Shown here in pieces: positions 13,463-27,646 of a DNA stretch of 64,000 bases. Origin of the DNA: Gadus chalcogrammus (Eukaryota; Chordata; Actinopteri; Gadiformes; Gadidae); NCBI RefSeq assembly GCF_026213295.1, contig NC_079426.1, positions 21,433,639 to 21,497,638 of the forward strand, written 5' to 3'. A program made the position numbers and the translations under genes. Numbering within the stretch: position 1 is the first letter of the stretch; each line of letters opens with the position of its first letter. The notes beneath the pieces are model-generated. The model was not told the origin of the DNA, ran no database searches, and saw nothing but the letters and a program-made list of their open reading frames with translations.

Positions 13463-13917
13463 TCCCAAGCCATAATGAACGCCCGAGCCACTTCCACTGA
13501 TGTAGTGGAAGAGAGGGGAACCACTTCTGGCCACCTGGTGGTCCTGTCCAACATGGTGAGGAGGCAGGTGTAACCACGGGAGGGGGAAAGTGGGCCCACC
13601 AGATCCACATTCACATGGTCAAAACGTGGGTGCCTTAGTATGACGAGTCACCTTTGCATGCTGGCACGCCACACAGACAGCAGCCCAGGCCGTGACGTCC
13701 CTCCGCGGGCCCGGCCAGACGAACTTGGCCCCCCACCGGCCTTCACCCCCGGGCGGGAAAGGTCGTGGATAGTGTCAAAGACCTTACGCCTCCAGCCAGC
13801 AGGTACCATGGGGCGCGGTTGGCCGGTGGAGATGTCGCAGAGGAGTGTAGCATTCGCCACGCTAAACACCTCATCTTCCATGAGCAGTGCTGTGGGGGCC
13901 GTCCTGTAGGCCTGCAC
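13463..13917 (-). pseudogene. Gypsy integrase fragment, frameshifted and truncated
   Basis: It directly continues the RT frame after a TAG at 13918-13920. It has RRKVFDTIHDLSRPG (zinc-finger histidine side), then in shifted frames AWAAVCVACQHAKV (CxxC) and VNVDLVGPL with the first catalytic Asp, ending at FIMAWELT. The second Asp and the Glu of the DDE triad are absent because the 3' deletion begins there. At least two frameshifts. Confidence 0.7.
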
Positions 13918-15290
13918 CTAAGAGTCCGCAACCTGATCCTCAGCCATGGCTGTGTAGTCGAGGCCCAAGTGGACGGTCCCAGTAACCACCCGGGAGAGGC
14001 AGTTGGCTACAAAATTGTCTTTGCCGGCCACGTTCTGAATGTCAGTGGTGTACTCGGAGATGGCGGAGAGCTGACGCTGCTGTCGACCAGACCATGGCTC
14101 CGAAGACTTGGCCATGGCAAACGTCAGCGGCTTGTGGTCAACGAAAGCAGTGAACCGACGAACCTCCAACAGGAAACGGAAATGACGGGTGGCTAGGAAA
14201 AGAGCCAGGAGCTCCCTGTTGAAGGTGCTGTATTTCCTCTCGTTGTCATGGAGCTTTCTGCTGAAAAAGGCCAACGGTTGCCAGGCTCCGCCCACCCACT
14301 GATCACAGACAGCCCCCAAGGCGTAATCAGAGCCGTCCGTAGTAAGAGCAACAGGGGCGATCGGAGACGGGTGCACCAGCAGAGCAGCGTTGGACAGCGC
14401 GGTCTTGGCAGCATCGAAGGCAGCAGTCATCTCTGGGGACCAATCCAACACGTCCGCCGGCCTCCTGCCACGCAAGGCGTCGTACAAAAGTCGCATGAGT
14501 TGGGCCGCATGGGGGAGGAAATGGTTGTAGAAGTTCACCATGCCCAGGAACTCCTGCAGGGACTTCACAGTGCGCGGGCGTGGGAAAATGGCGACAGCGT
14601 CCACCTTGGCAGGGAGGAGAACAGCCCCCTGCAGGGTGACATGGTGGCCGAGGAAAGTGATGGACGACCGGCCAAACTCGCATTTGGCCGGGTTGACGAT
14701 GAGACCGTGCTCACTGAGCCGACCGAACAGCTGCCGTAGATGCATCAGGTGGTCGTCTGCGGATGCACTGGCCACGAGAATGTCGTCCAAGTCAACAAAT
14801 AGGAACGGCATGTCCCGCAGCACAGAGTCCATGAGGCGCTGAAACGTCTGTGCCGCACCCTTGAGGCCGAAAGGAAACATCCGCAGAAATTCAAAAAGGC
14901 CAAAGGGTGTGATGACTGCCGTTTTGGGGACATCCTGCGGGCGAACGGGCACCTGATAGTAACCGCCCACCAGGTCCACCTTTGAAAAGATGGCGGCGCC
15001 GGCCAGGTGGGCGGAGAAGTCCTGAATGTGCGGCACTGGGTACCGGTCGGGGTGGTGGCGTTGTTCAGGCGATGGAAATCACCACAGGGACGCCAACCCC
15101 CATCAGCCTTGGTCACCATGTGCATGGGGGAGGTCCACGGACTGTTGGAACGGCGCACGATGCCGAGGCGCTCCATGGTGGCGAACTCCTCCCTGGCGAT
15201 CGTGAGCTTGGCAGAGTCGAGGCACCGGGCTCCTGCATAGACTGGGGGGCCAACCGTGGTGATGTAGTGCTCCACGCCATGCTTAGCCAC
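13918..15290 (-). pseudogene. Gypsy reverse transcriptase-RNase H
   Basis: The main ORF, 13918-15036 (372 codons), has FSKVDLVGGYYQ, PFGLKGAAQTFQ, FVDLDDILVAS (catalytic DD kept), FLGMVNFYNHFLP, then RNase H with TTDGSDYALGA, NRELLALF and FVDHKPLTFA. The upstream part of RT (ERLGIVRRSNSPWTSP, GDFHRLN) is in another frame at 15040-15290, with a shift near 15040. The start Met at 15036 is therefore internal to RT, not a natural start. A TAG ends the frame before integrase. Confidence 0.8.
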
Positions 15291-15296
15291 CGCCGA

Positions 15297-15656
15297 TTAA
15301 AACGTGGGCGTGGTGATGTCAGGAAACTCAGCAAGCAGGCGTTGATACCGGTCCCCGGTGGCAAACGTGTTCGACAGACAAATCTGCCCCCAGGAGTGGC
15401 GTAGACATGGCGGCCATGACGAAGTCCCAGCCGAAACGCCGCCCGCCGAAACACACTTCCACATACCTTGTGCCATAGGTATGAATGGGTTTGCCGTTGG
15501 TGGCGTCCATCGGGTGGCCACGCCCGCCAGCCATGGTGTCCACAGGCTTCGCTGGCAGGATGGGGTTTTGCGCTGAGCCCCAGAATCGACCAGCAGCCGC
15601 CGGCTGGACAAGGTTTCAGTGACGAACAACAGCTTGCAGTCACGGCCAGCGCTCAC
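15297..15656 (-). pseudogene. Gypsy aspartic protease, frameshifted
   Basis: It reads CKLLFVTETLSSRRLLVDSGAQ, with the active-site motif DSGA, and then breaks. The rest of the domain (TYGTRYVEVCFGGRRFGWDFV, then 'LLGADL') lies in the frame of 15328-15543. This is the conserved fish Gypsy protease layout, with a shift shortly after the active site. Confidence 0.65.
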
Positions 15657-16326
15657 AGCCGCTAATGAGCGCTGCCCCTGGGCTTTTCCCTGGGACCCAA
15701 AACTGCAAGGGTGGCGACATTGCTTGGCCTTGGCCCCAAACCTGGAATGGTAATAAATGTGAGAAAATGTGGGCGAAAAGGAACGAGGGATCTGCCGAGC
15801 CCAGCACAGCCAGCATCCTCTTCATTAACTCGGACGGCTTGCTGTCGCCCAGGCCGTTCAGCGAAACCAGGCGGTCTGCCTTCTCCAGTTCCGACAGTTC
15901 AAAGAGGTTCAACAGGAACGTTTTGAGTGTGTCGTACTTGCCGACAGCTGGAGGAGCCTCCAACCGCGCCATAGCCCTGGCCGTCGTCGAGGCATCTAAG
16001 GCCGCTACAACGTGGAAATACTTTGTAACGTCCTGCGTTACTCCTCTCAGCTGGAACTGGGCCTCGATGTGTTGAAACCACGGCCGTGGGTTGTGCTGCC
16101 AAAAGTCTGGTAACTTGACGGTGGCAGCGTCGATTACACCGACGTTAACCGTGACGTCAGCCCCGACGTCAGCTGCGCCGCCAGCAGCGGCCGGCGCTGC
16201 AGCAGCAGCATGTTCACCACCGTTGATGAGACATAACCCAGCCGTATCCAACTCGCGTCGGGTCACCAATTGTGGAGTCCAATAAATGAGGAGACAAGAG
16301 ACGGAGACGCGTCGAGTCGGGGTCAT
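15640..16326 (-). pseudogene. Gypsy gag
   Basis: A 228-codon ORF. The first 20 or so codons lie in LTR and primer-site sequence, so the natural start is probably further in, near the NGGEHAAAAAPAAAGG region. The body has KLPDFWQHNPRPWFQHIEAQF, YFHVVAALD and LSELEKADRLVSLNGLGDS, a typical fish Gypsy capsid. The C-terminal part with SHLLPF leads towards protease, but the frame changes near 15650. Confidence 0.7.
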
Positions 16327-16523
16327 ACGGGGACACCGGGTTAAAACTGGAACTCTGTGACATAACCCTTTCCCTTAAAGGTAGAGTCCATTGGTGAATT
16401 TCTCTTAATCGTACTTGTGGGTCACCACAAAATGATATATATAGGTTCATGATGCTGTGGCTGACACGCACACATTATTCAATAGATCCCCTCGTTTCTG
16501 TTATGTATTTCTATTGTTTGAAA

Positions 16524-16663
16524 GAATAAGCAAGGGATAGTCACCTCAAGGCAGGGCAATAAACCGTTTGATATGCCCGGCTCATATGGACGGCTAACCT
16601 TTAACGAGCCGGGCATATCAAACTGTTTATTGCCCTGCCTTGACGTGATTATCCTGTTTATTC
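16524..16663. mobile_element. Palindromic mini-element (snap-back MITE), 140 bp
   Basis: The inner arms 16546-16582 and 16606-16642 (caaggcagggcaataaac.gtttgatatgcccggctc) are complementary over 37 bp with one mismatch, around a 23-base loop. The complementarity continues outward with a few mismatches (gaataagcaagggatagtcacct against gaataaacaggataatcacg). The whole element can fold as one long hairpin. It lies about 95 bp beyond the Gypsy LTR. Confidence 0.8.
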
Positions 16664-16803
16664 TACTTCTTGCTTGCCAACATAAAAAATCAATTCAAAT
16701 GTAATAATATATACTTACTTTTTTGTAATAATTATACTTTTTTCTTATTTGTATTGCATGCTTATTAAATGTATACTCTGTTGTCATACCAGGAAATTGA
16801 GGA

Positions 16804-16870
<67 letters not shown>

Positions 16871-17302
16871 AAATATATATATATTCCAACACATACATTT
16901 CCGCTTGTGTTTGAATCTACGGCTAGTACTATTCTAATACAAATATTTGATGGAATTCAACTTTTGAGCATGCCATTTATAATTCAATGTGCGTCTGCCC
17001 ATTCCGGGTGGAGAGGATGGCCTCAAAGCTCCAGGCGGGCCCACCTCCTCCGTCGGACCCTTTCTGCTCCCCAGCTAGCAGAGGAAAGTTACATCAGAAA
17101 TGATGAAGGCCAGAAGGGAAGATATGATCATCCCAGGGGATCATCCCGTACACATCAAACAGCTATAGGGGAGACTTCACCAGATCCTTTTACAGACTTG
17201 CAATGAGAAAACAACGGCAAAAAGCATCATAAACAAACTACACACGTCGCTTGTGATGCTAAAGGCTGCCTTTTCCAACAATAACCCTCACCCTTTATAG
17301 CA
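16664..17302. other. AT-rich stretch with an (AT)n microsatellite
   Basis: (AT)n runs from 16808 to about 16882. Nothing else is recognised. The ORFs across it are dinucleotide-repeat artefacts or lack signatures. Confidence 0.6.
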
Positions 17303-17567
17303 GTGGTTCTCAACCTTTTTTGAGCGAACGCCCCCCCGCCCCCCCCCCCCCCCCAATAAAAAATAAAAAATAAGCTAACAACCCCAATCACACTTTGCAG
17401 TGGTCACTAATAGCAATGAATGCCCTCTGAGTCGGTTTCGGTGTATATATAAATATATAAATAAATATTAATGAATATTCATGACATGCATTGTCCATCA
17501 CTGTAACAAAACCCAATTAAACTTCCAGAGAGACACAAGAGAGAGAGACACAGGATAGAGAGACACG

Positions 17568-17571
<4 letters not shown>

Positions 17572-17664
<93 letters not shown>

Positions 17665-17686
17665 GAGACAGAGAGAGAGACAGAGA
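17572..17686. repeat. (GA)n microsatellite
   Basis: A long ga run that becomes imperfect (gagaca) at its right end. Confidence 0.97.
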
Positions 17687-17745
17687 GGATTGAACATTCA
17701 CTACCGTGACCGCGGCTCGGGCACTCCCGCCGTGCCTCGTGAACG

Positions 17746-17895
17746 AATGAATGAATGGCCCGGGAACTGCAGGCACCGTGACAGCGGCCCGGGCAACGCG
17801 GGCACTGCACTCCCGCGTCTCCCGCACCTCCCGCCGTCCACGTCAATGAATGAATGGCCCGGGTACCGCGGGCACCGTGACAGCGGCCCGGCCCA
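17746..17895. repeat. GC-rich tandem duplication, about 98-bp unit
   Basis: aatgaatgaatggcccggg followed by accgtgacagcggcccgg occurs twice, starting near 17746 and 17844. An earlier degenerate partial copy lies at 17700-17745. Confidence 0.7.
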
Positions 17896-18415
17896 GAGGC
17901 CTAATTAGGCCTATATATTTGTATTTGAAATGCAACGGTCTTTTCGAGGAGACTATACGCTCAGAGCAGCTGTAACTGAACAACAGCAAGAGGAAGGAGG
18001 AAAACGGGCTGAAACAAAATTTGTTATTATTTTCTTAATATCGGCCATGTTTGATTTTGTTGTGTTGATTATTGAATTGTTAACCAGCGAACTTGGGTTA
18101 TGTTTATCAGCGTTACTATAGAGATCATGACGATAGCTGATGTAACGGGAGTTCGGGCGTGTGCAGGACCGAACCGCGCTGCCTGTATGAACACTGTTTA
18201 CACTGCGCATAGACAGTAAAAAGCAGCTGAGACGGTAGAGGGGTTAGAAACCAATAAATGAAAATAGCCTATTTATTTCAGGTATCCAATTTTTTCACCC
18301 AAAAATGTTAATACCATGAAATTTTAAAATCCCCCCCAAAAAATTAAAAGAATAATCACGTTCCCAGCGCCCCCTAGGTTGTGCGAACGCCCCCCAGGGG
18401 GCGGTACCGCGTATC

Positions 18416-20269
18416 AGTGAAATGGTAAATGCATGCTGTCTTTTTACTTTCTCTGTCATTCCAGATTAATCAAAATGTTAATCTCTCGTCAATCGGTCTC
18501 GTTCATTGCTAAATCAAGTCTATTATCTTGCTGATATGTTCAACATCCAATAATCAACTACACCCACCCCCCCCCCCCCCCCCGCTGCGTTTGGTTAAAG
18601 TTGTCATGTTGATTGATGACCAACTTCCACGATCGTTTGAGAATGAGAACGAGGGAGGAGCTGAGTATGACTGACTCAACTGAGAACTGTGCATTCCATG
18701 ATTCGATTCACCGCTACCGGAAACTTGACCGAACGAACGAACAAACGAACGGACAAACGATTCTGAACGACTCTTCTTGGCAAACTCACCGACGCGAACT
18801 GAATCAAGGAAAATTATCATTGAATCCATCAATAAACAGCAGCGGACTCTATGACGTCACCACCTTAGCTCGCCTGTTAACTGTGCTACGGCCTCATGTA
18901 GCATATACTACTGAACAAATTATATTCATCAAAAAAACAGCCTCTTTCGATTTAAAATAGTATGTAAATATTTTGAATGGATATCAGTAAAAATATATAC
19001 GTATACACACGGCACGGCAGCTGTACCCTACATACAAAAAGTTAGTGGTGGAAAAAAGATTGTATGAGTTATTGTTGGAGAGTAGGCTAATGATATAAGA
19101 ATTACGAACGAGCGAGAAATTACACAGATTAGAATAGAAACACACACGATCAGATGGGCCGGGATTTCCATTGCCGTTGCGATGGGTTTCCTCTATCAGC
19201 GACATATACAATGTAAACAAATGATATAAAACAAAACCCCAGCCTCTTTCATTTTGAAATAGTATGTAAATATTTTGAATGAATAGGGCTACATTTCTTT
19301 TACATTTTTAAAATGTTTGTATACAGCCTATTATTATAGCTTACATACTGATATTTTAAAACATCGGAATGCAAAATGCAACCTGTGATATTTAACGGCC
19401 CCAATTCCACACAAGTCACCTCCGATGCATCCTTGATGAAACGGACAGTTTAAGAATGCCTCAAGGACACTTCCGGGTATTACGACCGTACTTGACTTGA
19501 TGCGTACTTTGAATTGGAACTGTACATGGGCTACTACGACTGATGACGTTTCGCAAGAACGCAAGTACACAAGTACAGAAAATAACCCAAATTTATCATT
19601 TATAATTAGGGAATGAGTGTGATAACATGAGAGAAGATGCGGTTATTCGGATTATCAGCATTTGTTCTTAGTCATCGCGGTTACAGAGGCCGCAGTCCGA
19701 ATTTTTTTGCTCCAATAAACAAATTGTGTCGGTCTTCACATTTACCTGTAGATATCTATCTGTTGGGCCACCAGTGAAATAGTAGTCCGTTGACAGTTGC
19801 TTTGGTGGCATGTTTGAATTCGATTAGCCAAACTAAACAAGTTAACCGGTTATGATCTTAAATTGTGATCAATGGAGATTATTAACACCTGTAGAGCGGA
19901 CTGATTACAGTTACATACTGTACATACATAACTGATCTCGGTGTCTCGTGATGGTGTACTCTACATTAGCACTAATGCCGCTTAAAACGGAACGTTTTCA
20001 TGCCATACTATCTGGACAAAGAGGGCAGCACCCAGGAACTAGCACACACGTATACTAAAATCAAATGCTATTGAGCGGCCAAGAGCGAGCCTGACGGGCA
20101 AGGACCACAAACTATCTGGCGATGAGTGGATGGGAAGCCAGGGTTTAAATACTGCAAAGTGATGAACCGCAGGAGGAGAGGATGACGTGAACTGGACAGC
20201 TGGCCATGCCCACACACGCCCACACAGAGTGATTGGCCCAGGCAAGAGTGGAGGGCTTTCACGACTAGG
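18416..20269. other. Unannotated stretch with a poly-C run and a spaced direct repeat
   Basis: Poly-C at 18567-18583 and a short (CGAA)-like patch near 18731-18760. A direct repeat of about 45 bp (atagtatgtaaatattttgaatg core) occurs at 18938-18979 and 19239-19280. No supportable gene. The ORF at 18613-18960 has no recognisable domain. Confidence 0.5.
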
Positions 20270-20395
20270 TTCCATCTCAAATAGCTATTTGTTTTAGAGT
20301 CACTTGTGGGATAGATCCTCACAGAATTATCCCGCAGATTTTGGAGCATGTCCTCAGCCTCCTTGAAGTGCGCACTCAAGTGGTAGGCCACAGTT
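20270..20395 (-). CDS. Candidate exon (downstream of a pair), family unknown
   Basis: On the minus strand an acceptor-like cacaaatcagtacag is followed by an open frame beginning TVAYHLSAHFKEAEDMLQNL and continuing NSVRIYPTSDSKTN. It joins in phase with the upstream candidate exon at 20519-20690, whose donor is gtaagt. The coherent protein-like part ends near 20270. Beyond that the frame stays open to 20068 but looks like non-coding sequence. I do not recognise the protein. A decayed transposon exon is also possible. Confidence 0.3.
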
Positions 20396-20518
20396 CTGTA
20401 CTGATTTGTGAAAAGTATGAACCAAAACTCAATGATTCAACAATAATTACTCATTAATCAGAGACATATCTAGGTAAAGAAATTACATGTAAACATATAA
20501 GGTATACTTACTCAATGG

Positions 20519-20690
20519 ATAAGTAATCTATTCCCTTTAGTCTGGGCCGCTTCTCCCAGTTTGTTTTGGGTGCATAAAAGAATGTCTTCAGAGGGGGGAA
20601 ACGTCCCTGGCACATCAAGGTTGGCAATATCGTAAAGCCACGGGCCCCGTTATTCAACATGGGTGTTCTACCTCTGGGTGCATAGGGTCA
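20519..20690 (-). CDS. Candidate exon (upstream of a pair), family unknown
   Basis: On the minus strand the frame reads RTPMLNNGARGF, then PPLKTFFYAPKTNWEKRPRL and KGIDYLSIE, and stops at a perfect gtaagt donor. If the donor splits the last Glu codon and the acceptor is the cag before aactgtggcc, the frame continues into the exon at 20270-20395. Upstream, another acceptor-like site (tttttgccactgacag near 20780) opens a different frame with SDCYDKCLTTSVLKGHKAHD, so a frameshift or an extra small intron separates them. Family unknown. Confidence 0.3.
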
Positions 20691-20799
20691 TACCTCCCAC
20701 AGGAACACCTACCGTATCGTGGGCTTTGTGGCCTTTCAGCACCGATGTTGTCAGACACTTATCATAACAGTCAGAGCCTGTCAGTGGCAAAAACCAGCA

Positions 20800-21346
20800 C
20801 TGTTAGAAGACGTACATTGAATGGTCGCTATTGCATGCGTGCGTGTGTGTGAGGCAGGGGGGGATGTCTGTGCATCATTTGTGTGTTGTGTGTAGTTGTG
20901 TCAAATTACACTAGAGAAGCAAGACGTATACAATCTGTTGTACAATGGATCTCTATTCATCATCAGTTTTATTCCCACTGCAAAAACACCTGTTAAGAGT
21001 AGGTTGGGATGGAGATGTCTACTGAGGACATCGTTTCAGACCCATTCGCACCACTTTCATTCTGCCAAGTGTTACAAATGAGCCTCTCTGACTCATCAGT
21101 ATAATTGCCCTTCCCCGTCATTAAAAAGGTTTGGCTTTGTCCCTATGTCTGATCCAGCAGCACTTCTGTACTGTAGCAGGACCCCTGGTGAAAAACAGAC
21201 ACTTCGATGGACAGAGTTAGGCCTTTTTTTAAGCTGGACAAAATCTACCCAAGAATTGGATTAAGCAAATGGATTTAGCTTTCAGAATCAGATGTTAATA
21301 CGTGTATTAATACAGTGGCACGTCTAAACCACACACACTCTCTCAG
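20800..21346. other. Unannotated spacer
   Basis: It contains a short imperfect gtgtgt patch near 20840-20895. I see nothing else. Confidence 0.5.

Positions 21347-21443
<97 letters not shown>
21347..21443. repeat. (AC)n microsatellite
   Basis: An uninterrupted ac run of about 48 units. Confidence 0.98.
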
Positions 21444-21444
<1 letters not shown>

Positions 21445-21687
21445 CTATGTCTGTTTTAGTTTGACAGTACATCCTGACAAGAAAAAATACCCAGAAAGAG
21501 CCATTTTATTGCTTCAGTGTGTTTAGTTAATTTGCTTTCCATCGCACTTCAGACCGGTGGTGAAGTCTGAGGTTTTATCAAGTGTTAATTGGTTACATTG
21601 TTTTCCAATGGGGTGGAAGAAATCAGTATGTGAATACATGTGAGGAAACTGAGGGCTTTTTCTCTTCCAACACAAGGCCATCTGTTC

Positions 21688-21838
<151 letters not shown>

Positions 21839-22184
21839 TGGTGTGTCAGAAAGAGAGCGAAATAGTGAGAGAAAGAGAGAGGGAGTAAGTGAAAGAATGT
21901 AGAAGGGTTCATTTTTCACCCACCAGTTTATGTAGCATCCCGGTGTAAATGGTAGCATGTTGTCCCATGTTAATATAAAAGATTGTCCTTTATCTTGAAG
22001 GAGAGTCTCAGCCTCCCCATTGGCTGAAGTGGGGAACCATTACATTCCAATCACGCAGCAATGTAAAACTTTGGTTGATCAGCTCTCACTTTGAATGGTG
22101 GAACATGGAGGGAAATGAACTGGGTCCTGCTTGATCTGTCAATCTGCTGGGCCCGTCATGAGAAAGTGATGGATAGGGAACGAA

Positions 22185-24770
<2,586 letters not shown>

Positions 24771-25390
24771 TTCTTTTGTGTGTCGGACTGACGCGCTCGG
24801 ACGTGGCTAAACCCGCCGACGGGTCGCCGGTGATATACTCCAGAAGACGAGCGAGGAAAGTCTCCCCGCGACCTTAGGATATAATTGTACCATTAGTAGG
24901 GATCTCCGAGCGGGTCATCCAAGGCGTGCAGTCTCCCCTTTCCAACGACTGAGATTTGACTGGAGCGTCTCGCACAACGTAGTCTGGTTCTACTAGACTC
25001 TCGTACTTCACTTCATTTCATTTCATTTGTACAGAGAGTCTGGACCTAATCAATTGACAAACGTTAACTCACTTGAAGGCTGGTGTCTGTTGAAGTTTAA
25101 AATGATTGGATCTGCCCAGTGCCACTCTGGATCTGCCATAACCAATCGCTAACGTTTGGTTGTGACGTATGTCATGCGCCGGGAATAACGCGCAGGTTGT
25201 ACACAAACCAAACACCTTGCGCGTCTGCACGAAAATGTCCGTCAACGACAGCTGCAGGTTTTGTTCGTCGAATTTAATTTATCAGGGAAAAATTGCACAT
25301 TGTAAATCAACTACCGACCTACAACAACAACTCAAACTGGCGTACGACTTTATCGTCATTGTTCTCAGACACGCCCTCTGTTCGCTGATT
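24771..25390 (+). other. Possible 5' part of a DNA transposon with a short coding start
   Basis: Near 24992-25053 are agactctcgtac and gtacagagagtctggacct, which are complementary to each other. At 26181-26215 the complement (aggtctggacct-type words) recurs in opposite orientation, so the fold-back element may sit inside a larger inverted-repeat element. An ATG at 25234 starts MSVNDSCRFCSSNLIYQGKI with a CxxC, resembling the zinc-binding start of some multi-copy fish transposon proteins. No downstream domain is present. Confidence 0.3.
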
Positions 25391-26167
25391 GGTGGCCGCT
25401 GTGGCGGTGTCACGTTAAAATTGTACCGGGGGCGAAAATTGTACCGGCCTACGTCATCGTTTGTTTACATCCTGACAACCTGACAACCTGCCCGGCAACA
25501 GACGACGCGATGCAGAAAAAAACAACGAAATAACATAATACAGATAGCGGATCGCTATCTGTATTATGATAGATAGCGATAACACTTGTTTTTACTTTAT
25601 ATTTGTATTGTATTTAATTGTTTAATCGAAACAATAAAAAAATGTGCCCGCTAAAACGGGCGATCGCGTCAAATGACGCGTCAAATCACGTAGGAAGGTT
25701 CTTGAACATTCTAGACTATGAAACCTGCTTAAAACACTCAGTTTACTAGCTAAATTCGATTAAACAATTCAATACAATACAAATATAAAGTAAAAACAAG
25801 TGTTATCTAGCGATCCGTTATCTGTATTATGTTTCAAGAACCCTCCTACGTCATTTGACACGATCGCCCGTTTCGCGGGCAAAACATTTGTCATTTGACG
25901 CGATCGCCCGTTTTGCGGGCAAATTTTTTTATTGTTTCGATTAAACAATTAAATACAATACAAATATAAAGTAAAAACAATTGTTATCGCTATCTATCAT
26001 AATACAGATAGCGATCCGCTATCTGTATTATGTTATTTCGTCGTTTGGAAACATGTTTTCTGCATCGCGTCGTCTGTTGCCGGGCAGGTTGTCAGGATGT
26101 AAACAAACGATGACGTAGGCCGGTACAATTTTCGCCCCCGGTACAATTTTAACGTGACAGCGGCACC
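25391..26167. mobile_element. Fold-back element with roughly 280-bp arms and nested palindromes
   Basis: The left arm 25391-25668 and right arm 25890-26167 are near-perfect inverted copies, with differences mainly a small duplication (gacaacct) and a short replaced patch. Each arm contains its own 35-bp palindrome, cataatacagatagcg / cgctatctgtattatg, at 25534-25568 and 25998-26032. The spacer holds a third partial copy in right-arm orientation (25752-25890) and a further inverted pair (25681-25707 with 25833-25860). A repeated cgatcgcccg.ttt.gcggg word occurs. No coding sequence. I found no target duplication. Confidence 0.8.
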
Positions 26168-26205
26168 AGGAAACCAAATAACATACAGCAGGTCCAGACC
26201 TAGTA

Positions 26206-26340
26206 CCAGAGAATGTCTAATATGAGGAGAATGGGCACTCGCTGGTTAGTTCCGGTTTTCTCGAATGGTTGCAGTAATAATCTCTGTCCACGCGGGGCGC
26301 TCGTAGGCGAGTCCAGAATGAATGGGAGCCTATGGGGTTT
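26206..26340 (+). repeat. Inverted partner of 28984-29115
   Basis: gcgagtccagaatgaatggga with flanks (gggcactcgct..., agtaccagagaatg...) is a diverged inverted copy of sequence at 28984-29115. The central 30 bp differ at about one position and the outer parts are roughly 70 percent similar by eye. Either two opposite copies of one repeat or the ends of one larger element. Confidence 0.6.
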
Positions 26341-27646
26341 TATCCTCAAAATCCACTTTTCTCACAATGTAATTTTTTGTCAAGTAATTTTAAAGTTGAT
26401 TTCAAAAGGTGGGGCTAAAATAATAAACTCAGCTGAATATTGCATTTTTTAAGGTCACGTATCTGTTCTAAAAAGGTGTTCAAAAAATGCGATGACGTCA
26501 CACTGTCAGAGGTACTGCTTTACGGCAGTTTCTGAAGCACTTCCCACAACGATAATACCAGCTGTTGGAGGTAAGGCTTTTTCTTGCTTACTAGTTACCG
26601 AGTTTTAGTGAGCTAATGTAAAAAAAAAGAAATGCGCGAATGTTTTACATCTGTATGTAACTTACAGAGTGTTTTTTTTAATCCTCACTAGTGCCGATGA
26701 TAAAGCTTTTTTTTTAGTAACGATTATGAGCCATTTCTTTCTCCTGAAATAGAAACCTGGATTAGAATCATAATTTTAAGACTGCATCCACTAAGTTTAC
26801 ATCAGTAAACAATTTCCTAGATAGCAGTGTTCTGTTGCGCTCCTCCTCATGCCTCTTCCTTTCTTGATCTCTACAGTTGGACATTGATGCTGTGACAACG
26901 GAGAAGTCTTCTTCCTCTGTCCTTTTTCCCTGCCTCTGTTCTGTATGTTTAGTGTTGTTAAATAATTTATCTTTTTTTATTTTATTTAGGCTACTATTAG
27001 TTACTGTTCTTATTGTGTTCTTGTTATTGTGATGTTTGAATAAACTTGCCTGTTGCAATGTTGGTATAATGTTTGGATAATTCCTGTTATACAACTGTTA
27101 CTGTTTCAATGTGACCCAGACCATATTTCTCATTTAACAAACATGCGTAGCTTATAATGTGTTGCAGGGAAGAGCAATTATATTCAATGGCTTAAAACAA
27201 ACCCATCTGTAAAGATCAGTGAATGCATAGCAATCAATGACCAGTGGTGTAGATGGTTTTCGCTCTGTGCAAGGTCATTAGCCCAAGTAAGTCCTGCAAA
27301 AAAAGAACTGGAGTAATAGCAGATGATGAAGTTGTTAAGTCGTTAACAAACAATTTGTATGGAACAATCGGTTAAGGTAAGTTAAGTGCTTGAGTCTCGA
27401 CACTCGCGATTTTACCCAGGCTCCAGCGCAACTTTCCCTACCAGGTGCAGCCTCAGGTAGCCTAGGACCATTCATACAGGAGCAAGCAAGAACGTTACCC
27501 TTTTCTGTCCTTGGGAAACGAAAAGACGGACAATCCGTTTCAACTGTTTATCATTGCACATTTACGAGGTATTTCTTTTTTAAACTACCTTTATTTTCGA
27601 AAAATAGACAATGACAGATGAAATTATATTGAGCGGGACATTGACT

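Larger units (their letters stand above)
13412..16429 (-). mobile_element. Decayed Gypsy LTR retrotransposon with a 3' deletion
   Basis: The minus-strand order is 5' LTR (16271 to about 16429), primer site next to it (ttggtgacccgacgcg, near 16253-16269), gag (15640-16326), protease (about 15300-15660), RT/RNase H (13918-15290), and partial integrase (about 13463-13917), then a 48-bp remnant of the 3' LTR (13412-13459). The two LTR pieces share tgtggagt.caata.atgaggagacaag. The 3' LTR remnant joins the integrase directly, so the integrase C-terminus and most of the 3' LTR were deleted. Several frameshifts and a stop mean it is inactive. The right end of the 5' LTR is approximate; I found no convincing TSD. 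Confidence 0.8.
17303..18415. mobile_element. Probable hAT-type DNA transposon relic
   Basis: The left end is cagtggttctcaaccttttttgagcgaacgccccc, the classic start of fish hAT (Charlie/Zaphod-like) elements. The right part holds gcgccccctaggttgtgcgaacgccccccagggggcggtacc and ends near cagtg at 18412-18416. The right terminus no longer mirrors the left over more than a few bases, and I could not find an 8-bp TSD. The interior holds poly-C (17330-17354), (GA)n (17572-17686) and a roughly 98-bp GC-rich duplication (17746-17890). No transposase. Confidence 0.5.

Noticed and set aside
18613..18960. 115-codon plus-strand ORF
   Set aside because: No domain, no splice context, and overlaps a simple (CGAA)-like patch.
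24771..24960. Possible structural RNA gene (GC-rich, compact)
   Set aside because: Compared mentally with U1, U2, U5, 5S and tRNA patterns; no match and no clear Pol III boxes.
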